Positions 7,311 through 15,242 of a stretch of DNA of 39,617 nucleotides are shown here, piece after piece. Numbering within the stretch: the first letter of the stretch is position 1; each line of letters opens with the position of its first letter. This DNA comes from SKUL01 sp964487545 (GTDB lineage Bacteria > Bacteroidota > Bacteroidia > Flavobacteriales_D > SKUL01), in the NCBI GenBank assembly GCA_964487545.1, contig CAZARI010000030.1:1-39617 (forward strand), in the 5' to 3' direction. A program made the translations under genes and the position numbers. The notes under the pieces are model-generated. The model was not told the DNA's origin, did no database searches, and saw only the letters and a list, made by a program, of their open reading frames with translations.

Positions 7311-7931
7311 ATGAACATCAATTCAAAGCTCATCGAAGAAGCCGTTGACCAGTTGGCCACGCTGCCGGGGGTAGGACGTAAAACAGCCCTTCGATTTGTA
7401 CTCCACCTGCTTAAGCGCAACACTGCTGATGTAGAGCGCTTTGCTCATTCCATTACTCACCTTCGCGAAAATATTAAGTTCTGTCAAAAGTGCTTTAACC
7501 TGGCCGACAGTGAGCTGTGCAGTATTTGTGAACATCCGGCCCGACAGAACCATCAGATTTGTGTGGTAGAAGATATTCGCGACGTGATGGCGCTCGAAAG
7601 CACGCAACAATACCGCGGCACCTACCATGTTTTGGGTGGTGTTATTTCACCGATGGACGGCATTGGACCGTCCGACCTTCGCATTGAAGAATTGCTGCAA
7701 CGCATAACTGAAGCCCGCACTGAGGAGATTATCCTTGCACTGAACACCACCATGGAGGGAGATACCACTTGTTTTTATCTGTACAAAAAGCTCAAGGACC
7801 ACAACATCCGGATCAGCACTTTGGCTCGCGGTGTGGCCATCGGCGACGATCTGGAATACACTGACGAAGTCACCCTGGGCCGCTCCATCCGCAACCGAAC
7901 ACCATACGAATCTACGCTAAGTGCACAATGA
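7311..7931 (+). CDS. recR: Recombination mediator protein RecR
   Basis: The 206-residue protein has the complete RecR layout. A helix-hairpin-helix region (QLATLPGVGRKTALRFVLHL, residues 14-33) is followed by a zinc finger with C58, C61, C70 and C73. Next comes the Toprim domain beginning ICVVEDIRDVMALE at about 83, and the C-terminal Walker-B-like GVAIGDDLEYTDEVTLGRSI. With RecF and RecO it loads RecA onto SSB-coated single-stranded DNA at gaps. The N-terminal start matches the family. Its last four bases overlap the ATG of the glycosyltransferase gene (ATGA, 7928-7931), so the two are probably one transcript despite unrelated functions. Confidence 0.97.
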   Translation: MNINSKLIEEAVDQLATLPGVGRKTALRFVLHLLKRNTADVERFAHSITHLRENIKFCQKCFNLADSELCSICEHPARQNHQICVVEDIRDVMALESTQQYRGTYHVLGGVISPMDGIGPSDLRIEELLQRITEARTEEIILALNTTMEGDTTCFYLYKKLKDHNIRISTLARGVAIGDDLEYTDEVTLGRSIRNRTPYESTLSAQ

Positions 7932-9886
7932 AACTATCCATCATTGTTGTAAACTACAATGTTGAGTTTTTCCTAGAGCAGTGCCTGCTTTCGGTGCAGC
8001 GTGCTGTTGCCGCAATAGAAGCCGAGGTTTGGGTTGTTGACAACAACTCTGTTGACGGCTCTGTGCCGATGGTGCAACAAAAATTTCCGTGGGTTAAGCT
8101 CATCGAAAGCAAAGAAAATATAGGATTTTCGCGCGGAAACAACCTCGCCATCCGACAGAGTTCAGGTGAATATGTTTTGCTTTTGAACCCCGACACCGTA
8201 GTAGAAGAAGATACCTTTGAAAAGGTCATCGATTTTATGGATCAGCATCCCGATGCAGGCGGACTCGGAGTGAAAATGATTGACGGCAATGGAAATTTTT
8301 TGCCCGAATCAAAACGCGGCTTGCCCACCCCTGCTGTGGCCTTTTACAAAATATTCGGGCTATCGGCATTGTTTCCAAAATCAAAAAAATTCGGAAGGTA
8401 CCACCTGGGCTATCTCGACAACAACCAAGTTCACGAAGTAGATGTATTGTCGGGAGCCTTTATGTTGATGCGTCGCGAGGCACTCGACAAAACCGGGTTG
8501 CTTGACGAAGACTTTTTCATGTATGGCGAGGACATCGATCTGTCCTACCGAATTGTGCTAGCCCGATATAAAAACTATTACTTTCCACACACCCGAATTA
8601 TCCACTACAAAGGCGAAAGCACCAAAAAAAGCAGCATCAATTATGTGTTTGTGTTTTATCGGGCCATGGTCATCTTTGCCCGCAAGCACTACAGCGAAAA
8701 AAATGTAAAACTCTTTTCACTTCTTATCAATCTGGCCATATACCTGCGGGCTTCCGTCGCCATTTTTGCACGGTTTGTGAAACGCGCCACAATGCCAGTA
8801 ATCGATTTCACCGTGATTTTGCTAACCATGTTTCTCATCGAGAATTGGTATCAGCAGGTTTCGCTTATCGATCTCAAGGAAAGTTTTGTCGATCTGGCAC
8901 TTTTCGCCTATTCCATCATTCTCACCATTTCGATATACCTAACCAGTGGTTATGAAAAACCTTTTAAATGGGGAAACCTGATTAAGGGTGTTTTTGCCGG
9001 GTCTGTCGTTATTCTGGTTGGATACAGTTTGCTGCCCGAATCAATGCGGTTTTCGCGGGCGCTCACCTTAATCGGCTCCATTTCTGCACTACCGGCACTA
9101 TTGCTACTCAGGGGATTTTATCTGTTGATTGGCTGGCCCCGAAATTTTATGGGAACAAACAAACCATACCGAATGGTTATTGTGGGTCGTATCGAAGAGT
9201 GTGATCGGGTGGCCGACTTATTAAAACATTCCACACCAGCTATTGAGTACATCACCTACGTTAGGCCGGCAACCACAGACGACGCCCAAGAATATTCAGG
9301 GTCGGTTGATCAGCTTAAAGAAATTGTTGCCGTTCACGAGATTAGTACAGTCATTTTCTGTGCAAAAGATATTTCAGCGCAAGAGATCATCTCGAATATG
9401 GCCTCATTAAATCAGGCCGAAATTGAGTTTAAAATTGCACCTCCAGAGAGTCTTTATATCATTGGAAGCAATAGCATTCAAGGAGCCGGCGAACTGTTTG
9501 TGTTCAACATCAACTCCATCGCCAAAAACGCCAACCGACGCAACAAGCGGCTGTTTGATCTGTCCGTCGCATTATTGATGTTGCTCTTTCTTCCGGTAAT
9601 GCTCATTATCGTATCCAATCGTTCCGGTTTCATCCGCAATTTGTTGTGGATATTGTCAGGAAAACAGTCGTGGATCGGTTTTTATCCGATAAAAGATCAA
9701 AAATTACCCGCCATCAAACCGGGTATACTTCATCCCGGTGACGCGCTACCCGTTTCTGAACATAAACTGGAGACCTATATTAAACTGAATGTGGTTTATG
9801 CTAAGGATTATCATGTACATTCAGACCTGAGATTGATCATGCAATGCATCAAGTTGCTCGGGCGCACTCCGCTGACAGGACGATGA
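7928..9886 (+). CDS. GT2 glycosyltransferase fused to a membrane region and a PGT-like C-terminus
   Basis: This 652-residue protein has three parts. Residues 1-260 are a GT-A family 2 glycosyltransferase: MKLSIIVVNYN, VVDNNSVDGS, LNPDTVVEED (metal/nucleotide-sugar site near 90) and GEDIDLSYR near 200. Residues about 290-390 hold several membrane segments. Residues about 410-520 resemble the nucleotide-binding-like middle domain of WcaJ/WbaP-type phosphoglycosyltransferases. The tail from about 540 starts like a PGT (RRNKRLFDLSVALLMLLFLP) and keeps a worn version of its core (LSGKQSWIGFYPI, IKPGILHPGD), but the catalytic Asp-Glu segment is absent. It probably transfers a sugar during envelope polysaccharide synthesis, with the C-terminus serving as a membrane platform. 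The domain reading is by pattern; the substrate is unknown. Confidence 0.8.
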   Translation: MKLSIIVVNYNVEFFLEQCLLSVQRAVAAIEAEVWVVDNNSVDGSVPMVQQKFPWVKLIESKENIGFSRGNNLAIRQSSGEYVLLLNPDTVVEEDTFEKVIDFMDQHPDAGGLGVKMIDGNGNFLPESKRGLPTPAVAFYKIFGLSALFPKSKKFGRYHLGYLDNNQVHEVDVLSGAFMLMRREALDKTGLLDEDFFMYGEDIDLSYRIVLARYKNYYFPHTRIIHYKGESTKKSSINYVFVFYRAMVIFARKHYSEKNVKLFSLLINLAIYLRASVAIFARFVKRATMPVIDFTVILLTMFLIENWYQQVSLIDLKESFVDLALFAYSIILTISIYLTSGYEKPFKWGNLIKGVFAGSVVILVGYSLLPESMRFSRALTLIGSISALPALLLLRGFYLLIGWPRNFMGTNKPYRMVIVGRIEECDRVADLLKHSTPAIEYITYVRPATTDDAQEYSGSVDQLKEIVAVHEISTVIFCAKDISAQEIISNMASLNQAEIEFKIAPPESLYIIGSNSIQGAGELFVFNINSIAKNANRRNKRLFDLSVALLMLLFLPVMLIIVSNRSGFIRNLLWILSGKQSWIGFYPIKDQKLPAIKPGILHPGDALPVSEHKLETYIKLNVVYAKDYHVHSDLRLIMQCIKLLGRTPLTGR

Positions 9887-9930
9887 AAAGCTTGATCTTT
9901 ATGGTTTGCCTTTTGGTGAGCGCGGTTTAA
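9883..9930 (+). other. Micro-ORF resembling an isolated signal peptide
   Basis: ATG 9883 overlaps the stop of the glycosyltransferase gene (ATGA) and opens a 15-residue reading frame, MKSLIFMVCLLVSAV, ending at TAA 9928-9930. Lys-Ser followed by a hydrophobic stretch ending Ser-Ala-Val is what a signal peptide looks like, yet nothing follows in frame. It may be the remnant of a lost secreted-protein gene, a coupled leader peptide, or chance. No family can be assigned. Confidence 0.25.
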
Positions 9931-9966
9931 CGGTGATCGGAGTGCAGTCAGGAATAAATTTTAATC

Positions 9967-9974
9967 TATTTTTG
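9967..9974 (+). promoter_or_regulatory. -7 promoter element for the E2 gene
   Basis: TATTTTTG is an exact TAnnTTTG match 25 bases before the ATG at 10000, suggesting that E2 has its own promoter independent of recR and the glycosyltransferase. No clear -33 box. Confidence 0.5.
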
Positions 9975-9999
9975 TGGAATTAACAGAAGGTAAAATCAG

Positions 10000-11355
10000 A
10001 TGTCTAAAGAAATAGAAATTCTCCTTCCCAAAATGGGAGAAAGTGTAGCAGAGGCTACTGTGATCAAATGGTTGAAAGACGAAGGTGATTTTGTAGAAGC
10101 GGATGAGCCAATCATTGAAATTGCCACAGACAAGGTTGATTCTGAAGTACCCGCGCCCAGTAGCGGAATTTTGTCAAAGCAATTGTGTGGCGAAGGCGAT
10201 GTCGTTTTGGTGGGTGCGCCTATAGCAAAAATGACCAGTGAAGCTGCCGAAGCGGCGGCACCAGTTTCTGCTGCCAATGTTCCAGTTACTGCACAACCAA
10301 CTGCTTCTGCAAATAATGGCACTGGTCCTCAAACTGTGGCTGCTACAAATCAACACGATTCCGGAGAAATCCTTAGAAAGGGTAATTCAGGTAGGTTTTA
10401 CTCTCCACTGGTGCGGCAAATTGCGGCCACTGAAAACATCAACATGACGGAACTGGAGGCCATTGAAGGAAGTGGTAACGACGGTCGGGTCACAAAAAAA
10501 GACATTCTGGCATATTTGCCCAATCGGCAAAAAACCGCCGCTACATCTGCTCCGGCACCAACAGCCACTCCTGCTGCCACTGCATCGGAAGGTGCCGCTA
10601 AAAGTGCTGCACCAGCAGTTTCCACACCCACTGTCCCAACATATCCTGGCGACGAGATTATCGAAATGGATCGGATGCGTAAACTCATTGCCGAACACAT
10701 GGTAATGAGCAAGCGGGTGTCTCCTCACGTTACTTCATTCGTGGAAGTGGATGTGACCAATCTGGTGCGCTGGAGAAATAAAGTAAAAGACGAATTTCAA
10801 AAACGCGAAGGGGAGAAAATCACCTTTACGCCGCTGTTTATTGAGGCGTTAGTAAAAGCCATTAAAGACTTCCCGATGATCAATGTTTCGATTGACGGCG
10901 ATAAAATCATAAAAAGAAAAAACATCAACATCGGAATGGCCGCTGCACTGCCATCCGGAAACTTAATTGTTCCGGTGATTCGCAACGCCGATACTTTGAA
11001 TTTGACGGGGATAACCAAAGCGGTAAATGATTTGGCCAACCGCGCCAGAAACAATCAACTAAAGCCCGAAGAAATATCTGGCGGAACCTACACACTGACT
11101 AATGTTGGCACTTTTGGTAACGTTTTCGGAACGCCCATTATCAATCAACCCCAAGTAGCAATTATGGCTGCCGGGGCAATTCGCAAAAAACCCGCTGTGC
11201 TAGAAACCCCCGATGGCGATGTCATTGCCGTGAGGCATATGATGTTCCTTTCGCACGCATACGACCACCGCGTTGTTGATGGAGCCCTTGGAGGATCGTT
11301 TGTTAGAAGGGTTGCTGATTATCTTGAACAATTCGATGTTAACAGACCGATTTAA
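10000..11355 (+). CDS. 2-oxoacid dehydrogenase E2 (dihydrolipoamide acyltransferase)
   Basis: The 451-residue protein is the core acyltransferase of a 2-oxoacid dehydrogenase complex, moving the acyl group from the lipoyl arm to CoA. Residues 3-77 are a lipoyl domain with the modified lysine K45 in EIATDKVDSEVPAPSSG. An Ala/Thr/Pro-rich flexible linker follows. The E1/E3-binding domain lies at about 130-167 (YSPLVRQIAA, GRVTKKDILAYL), then a second Ala/Pro linker. The catalytic domain covers about 210-451, with the active-site motif HRVVDG starting at H423. One lipoyl domain and this length suit the branched-chain or general Bacteroidota E2. It would pair with an E1 such as the one cut at the left edge, though they are 10 kb apart. 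Acyl specificity is not decidable here. Confidence 0.93.
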   Translation: MSKEIEILLPKMGESVAEATVIKWLKDEGDFVEADEPIIEIATDKVDSEVPAPSSGILSKQLCGEGDVVLVGAPIAKMTSEAAEAAAPVSAANVPVTAQPTASANNGTGPQTVAATNQHDSGEILRKGNSGRFYSPLVRQIAATENINMTELEAIEGSGNDGRVTKKDILAYLPNRQKTAATSAPAPTATPAATASEGAAKSAAPAVSTPTVPTYPGDEIIEMDRMRKLIAEHMVMSKRVSPHVTSFVEVDVTNLVRWRNKVKDEFQKREGEKITFTPLFIEALVKAIKDFPMINVSIDGDKIIKRKNINIGMAAALPSGNLIVPVIRNADTLNLTGITKAVNDLANRARNNQLKPEEISGGTYTLTNVGTFGNVFGTPIINQPQVAIMAAGAIRKKPAVLETPDGDVIAVRHMMFLSHAYDHRVVDGALGGSFVRRVADYLEQFDVNRPI

Positions 11356-11359
11356 CAAC

Positions 11360-11391
11360 TTTGGATTTAACTTTAAATCTTGCTACTTTTA
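11360..11391 (+). promoter_or_regulatory. Promoter of the PorE-like gene
   Basis: TTTG (11360-11363) is followed after 20 bases by TACTTTTA (11384-11391), a one-mismatch version of TAnnTTTG with correct spacing. It begins just after the E2 stop and lies 37 bases before ATG 11428, which supports that start over an in-frame ATG at 11380. Confidence 0.5.
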
Positions 11392-11427
11392 GAAACCAAT
11401 CAAATACAACCTAACCTAACCAGCACC

Positions 11428-13566
11428 ATGAAAAGAATACTTTTCCTGCTGTTTGTTTTTGTTTCTCATCAATCTTTTTCACAGGTTGAAGGAAATGAGT
11501 ACAGAGCAAAGTTCACAGAGGGCAATCGCCTGATGGAGGAAAATCTTTACAACGAAGCTATACTAATCTGGAAAGAACTGGTCGAACACGACAAGTTCAA
11601 TGCTAACGTGAACTACAAACTGGGATACAGTTACCTTGAATCAAAGAAGAACCGTGAAAATGCACTTCCATATCTGGAAGTAGCTTCCGCTAAGCCTGCC
11701 AATCCCAACTACGACATCTTCAACGTAAACGATCGAACCGCTCCAGTTGAAGTTCACTATCATTACGGTAGGGCCCTTCACTTGAATTACAAGCTGGACG
11801 AAGCCATTCAGCAATTTGAAAAGTTTCTTTCCAGTGCCAGTTCCAGACATCATCTGCGCGAAACAACCGTTCGCCAGATTGAAATGGTGAAAGAAGCAAA
11901 AATCCAAGTTGCCAATCCCAGAACCTTGAATATCGACAATCTGGGTGGTGTGATTAACAGCGAGTATGCCGATTACAGCCCGGTAATTTCTGTCGACGAA
12001 AACGCACTGTTTTTTACGTCCCGAAGAATTCGACCAGATTCGTCAAACACAGAATTGATCGATGATGCTACTGGTGAGTACATGGAAGACATCTACGTGT
12101 CCTACAAAGATCGCGAGGGCAACTGGCAAGCTCCTGAATTGCTCAACATCAACACCGACAATAGCCACACGGCCACTGTAAACGTTTCACCCGACGGTCA
12201 GCAATTGTTTATTTATAAGGATGAAAGTGGCGTTGGCACGCTCTTAAGCAGTCAATTGGTAGGTGAAACCTGGACAGAACCAGAAGTACTCGGATCAGAT
12301 ATCAACTCAAAAAGCTGGGAACCACACGCCGCTCTTACTGCCGATGGCAACACCCTCTATTTTGTAAGCGATCGATCGGGAGGTTATGGCGGCCGCGATA
12401 TATACCGCGTAGTGAAGCTGCCCAACGGAAAATGGAGTAAAGCGTTGGCACTCGGACCCAACATTAACACCCCGTATGACGAGGACGCCTGCTTTGTGCA
12501 TCCCGACGGAAGAACATTGTATTTTGCATCTACCGGCCACAATAGCATGGGTGGATTCGACATCTTTTACTCTCAACTCGGAGAGGACGGAGAATGGGGA
12601 AGACCTGTAAACATTGGCTACCCGCTGAATACGGTTGATGACGATGTGTTTTTCGTAACCTCTGCCGACGCAAGACGTGCTTACTACTCTTCCCGACGGT
12701 ATGATGGCTTCGGTGAAAAAGACATTTATATGGTTGAACTTCCAGAAGCCGTTCAGGCACCTTGTTTAACGGTATTAAAAGGTTATGTTATTTCGCCGGA
12801 AGGAACCCGAATTCCCGAAAGCACAACCATTTACGTTACCAACAACCAATCTGGAGAAACCAGCCAGTACAAGCCTCGAATGCGCGATGGTGTGTTTGTA
12901 GCCATCCTTCCTCCCGGTGTGGATTACACCGTTGATTACCGCGTTCAAGGTAAATCAATAGCAGTTGAGGATATCCATGTTCCTTCAGAAACGTGCTACA
13001 ACGAAATTCAGAAAGAACTCAGCCTCGATCCGATTAATATCGAAAGTTCATCCGTTAAAACCATTTCATTATCCGGCATTGCCACAACCGAAGATGGCGT
13101 TTCACAGGAACGAACTGTGGATGGCACCAAAACCATTACCACCACTACCAGTAAGGACGGAAAAGAAACACACGTTACTGAAGCGGAAATTGGAACCGTT
13201 GTTTACGATAAAGGCTACGATTACAACGAGCGTGCTATCCCACTTGATGAAGCGCGCTTCACCTTGTTTATGAACGATGTGGCCGAAATGATTAAGGAAT
13301 TTGGTGGCGTCACCATCAGCATTGAAGGCAGTGCCTCGCGGGTACCAACAACCACATGGAAATCCAACGAAAATCTGGCTGATAAACGTGCCGAAGATGC
13401 CAAACAAAAAGTATTAAAAGCGATCGAAAATAAAGGTCTCGATCCAAATAAGATAAAAATTGCCGATGTAAATGCCATCGTTCAGGGTCCAAGGTACCAA
13501 AACGATCCTGTAGCAGGCAAATCCAAGTACGAGCCGTTCCAATATATTCGTATTACAGCGAAGTAG
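11428..13566 (+). CDS. PorE-like outer-membrane-associated protein: TPR, PD40 propeller, CRD, OmpA-like
   Basis: The 712-residue protein starts MKRILFLLFVFVSHQSFSQ, a signal peptide cut after SFSQ or nearby. TPR-like helices cover about 20-165 (LMEENLYNEAILIWKELVEH). PD40 propeller blades run from about 180 to 435 (ALTADGNTLYFVSDRSGGYG, VHPDGRTLYFASTGHNSMGG). A carboxypeptidase-regulatory-like domain follows at about 440-530. The C-terminus has an OmpA-like fold (FGGVTISIEGSASRVP, ENLADKRAEDAKQKVLKAI) expected to hold peptidoglycan. This order matches PorE of the type IX secretion system. Many Bacteroidota carry several paralogues, so the role as the secretion-system PorE is likely but not certain. 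A strong terminator follows at 13592-13630. Confidence 0.85.
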   Translation: MKRILFLLFVFVSHQSFSQVEGNEYRAKFTEGNRLMEENLYNEAILIWKELVEHDKFNANVNYKLGYSYLESKKNRENALPYLEVASAKPANPNYDIFNVNDRTAPVEVHYHYGRALHLNYKLDEAIQQFEKFLSSASSRHHLRETTVRQIEMVKEAKIQVANPRTLNIDNLGGVINSEYADYSPVISVDENALFFTSRRIRPDSSNTELIDDATGEYMEDIYVSYKDREGNWQAPELLNINTDNSHTATVNVSPDGQQLFIYKDESGVGTLLSSQLVGETWTEPEVLGSDINSKSWEPHAALTADGNTLYFVSDRSGGYGGRDIYRVVKLPNGKWSKALALGPNINTPYDEDACFVHPDGRTLYFASTGHNSMGGFDIFYSQLGEDGEWGRPVNIGYPLNTVDDDVFFVTSADARRAYYSSRRYDGFGEKDIYMVELPEAVQAPCLTVLKGYVISPEGTRIPESTTIYVTNNQSGETSQYKPRMRDGVFVAILPPGVDYTVDYRVQGKSIAVEDIHVPSETCYNEIQKELSLDPINIESSSVKTISLSGIATTEDGVSQERTVDGTKTITTTTSKDGKETHVTEAEIGTVVYDKGYDYNERAIPLDEARFTLFMNDVAEMIKEFGGVTISIEGSASRVPTTTWKSNENLADKRAEDAKQKVLKAIENKGLDPNKIKIADVNAIVQGPRYQNDPVAGKSKYEPFQYIRITAK

Positions 13567-13591
13567 AATTGGAATTGGTCTAAAAAACCGG

Positions 13592-13630
13592 AAAAACCCT
13601 TCAATTATCGAGGGGTTTTTCTATTTTTTC
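13592..13630 (+). terminator. Rho-independent terminator after the PorE-like gene
   Basis: An 11-bp stem (AAAAACCCTTC at 13592-13602 pairing with GAGGGGTTTTT at 13610-13620, one G-T wobble) with a 7-base loop runs into CTATTTTTTC. It lies 25 bases after the stop and before the next PD40 gene, so the two genes are largely separate transcripts. Confidence 0.8.
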
Positions 13631-13651
13631 AAAGGTCAAAAATCCACCTCT

Positions 13652-15181
13652 ATGAAATACTTCTACATAGCATTTTTCATTTGCGTGGGATCACTTGCTA
13701 CAGCGCAATCGGTTAAGGAAGCTAAATCGCTGTACAATCAGGGTGATTACGAAGCAGCACTATTGGGTTTTAAAGAAGGACTAAAAGAAAAGCCAAACGA
13801 TGGCTATCTGCATCAGCTTGCGGGTGAATGTTATCTGAAAATTAACGGCGACCGAAGCAAAGCCATCGATCACCTTACCAAAACCCTGCAATCTAAGAAA
13901 TACCAAAAAATCGCCTTGTTTTTAATGGCCGAAGCTTATGCTCAGAATTACCAGTTTGACGAGGCCATTTCGTATTACACCCAATATTTGAATACCGTTT
14001 CGCGTCGCCTGAGTGCCGATGTCCGAAAACGAATCATAGACTGTCATACCGCAAAGGAGATGATTAAATTTCCGGTTCCGGCTGAATTCACCAACCTGGG
14101 CGCTGAGGTCAACACACCTTATCCCGATTACAATCCATTTGTTACTGCAGACGAGACGGTATTGTATTACAGTTCGCGGCCGCAACGCAGCGGAGTGGAA
14201 CCAGAGTTTGATGGCTTCTACCCTGCTGATATTTACCAGAGCCTAATTACCGAAGACGGGCCTGGAAAAGCCACCATGTTATCAGGAAATGTCAATTCAA
14301 AGTTCGACGATCTGATCGTTGGACTCTCTCACGATGGCAATACGCTTATTATCTATCACGACGACATGGATTTTTATGGCGATCTGTTCACGTCAACCCG
14401 AACTGGTCGAACTTTTTCACGAAAAACTCCGTTCGATTTGGTTAATAATCTGAACGATTTTGAAACGGCTGCTGCATTCTCTCCCGACGGAAAAGCCATT
14501 GTTTTTGCCAGTGATCGACCCGGAGGATTTGGAATGACCGATTTATACATCATCAGAGCGCTTCCCGATGGATCATGGTCGGCACCACAAAACCTGGGTC
14601 CAGAAGTGAATAGTGCAATGCAGGAAGATTTTCCACATTTCTCTCACGACGGGCGCTACCTGTACTTCTCCTCCAACGGACACCCGGGAATGGGCGGCTT
14701 TGATCTGTATTTTACCGAGTGGAATCAGGAAAACAACATCTGGACCCATCCCAAAAATCTGGGATATCCGATTAATACTCCCCGCGACAACCGAAATATA
14801 TCGTTTAGCAAAGATGGCACCCGCGCCTATGTTTCAGATTGGCGCCCCGATTCACAGGGCGATCTGGACATTTACCGCATTGATCTAGAACCCCAAAACA
14901 ACCTACCAGCACTCGTTCGGGTGGAAGTGCCCTCGGGCGAACGCGAAAACCCTTTTATTCAGGCAGAAATTAAAGTGACCGATGAATTCGACGAGCTGGT
15001 TGGTATTTATCGGCCCCATCCACAGAGTGGAAAATACATCATGGCCCTGAACCCTGGGAAATATTTTCTTTATCTCGATGCAGAAGGGTACACCCCCTAC
15101 TCCGAATTGATGATGATATCGGAATATTACATGCACGCAGAACAAAACGTAAAAGTGATTAAACTTCAAAAAGTAAGATAA
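13652..15181 (+). CDS. Secreted TPR + PD40 protein with C-terminal beta domain
   Basis: The 509-residue protein begins MKYFYIAFFICVGSLATAQ, a signal peptide. TPR-like helices span about 20-140 (AKSLYNQGDYEAALLGFKEG). PD40 blades cover about 150-410 (FSPDGKAIVFASDRPGGFGM, SHDGRYLYFSSNGHPGMGG). A carboxypeptidase-regulatory-like beta sandwich ends the protein (LNPGKYFLYLDAEGYTPYSE near 470-490). It resembles its upstream neighbour but lacks the OmpA-like C-terminus, so it would be periplasmic or outer-membrane associated without peptidoglycan anchoring. Adjacent, similar genes suggest an old duplication followed by loss or gain of the OmpA module. Function is unknown; a scaffold role near the outer membrane or secretion machinery is inferred. 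Confidence 0.82.
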   Translation: MKYFYIAFFICVGSLATAQSVKEAKSLYNQGDYEAALLGFKEGLKEKPNDGYLHQLAGECYLKINGDRSKAIDHLTKTLQSKKYQKIALFLMAEAYAQNYQFDEAISYYTQYLNTVSRRLSADVRKRIIDCHTAKEMIKFPVPAEFTNLGAEVNTPYPDYNPFVTADETVLYYSSRPQRSGVEPEFDGFYPADIYQSLITEDGPGKATMLSGNVNSKFDDLIVGLSHDGNTLIIYHDDMDFYGDLFTSTRTGRTFSRKTPFDLVNNLNDFETAAAFSPDGKAIVFASDRPGGFGMTDLYIIRALPDGSWSAPQNLGPEVNSAMQEDFPHFSHDGRYLYFSSNGHPGMGGFDLYFTEWNQENNIWTHPKNLGYPINTPRDNRNISFSKDGTRAYVSDWRPDSQGDLDIYRIDLEPQNNLPALVRVEVPSGERENPFIQAEIKVTDEFDELVGIYRPHPQSGKYIMALNPGKYFLYLDAEGYTPYSELMMISEYYMHAEQNVKVIKLQKVR

Positions 15182-15213
15182 ACGAATTGCCGGTTGTATG
15201 TGCCGGCTTTGGT

Positions 15214-15221
15214 TACTTTTG
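15214..15221 (+). promoter_or_regulatory. -7 promoter element for the exonuclease-hydrolase pair
   Basis: TACTTTTG is an exact TAnnTTTG match 21 bases before ATG 15243, with a TTG at 15194-15196, 17 bases upstream. A 5-bp GC-rich inverted repeat (GCCGG/CCGGC, about 15190-15208) overlaps the region and could be a weak terminator of the preceding gene. Confidence 0.5.
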
Positions 15222-15242
15222 TTGAGAAGAACCTTCCCATAA

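Noticed and set aside
15187..15210. GC-rich hairpin as a terminator after the second PD40 gene
   Set aside because: The stem has only five pairs and no clean T tract; it is mentioned only with the nearby promoter.
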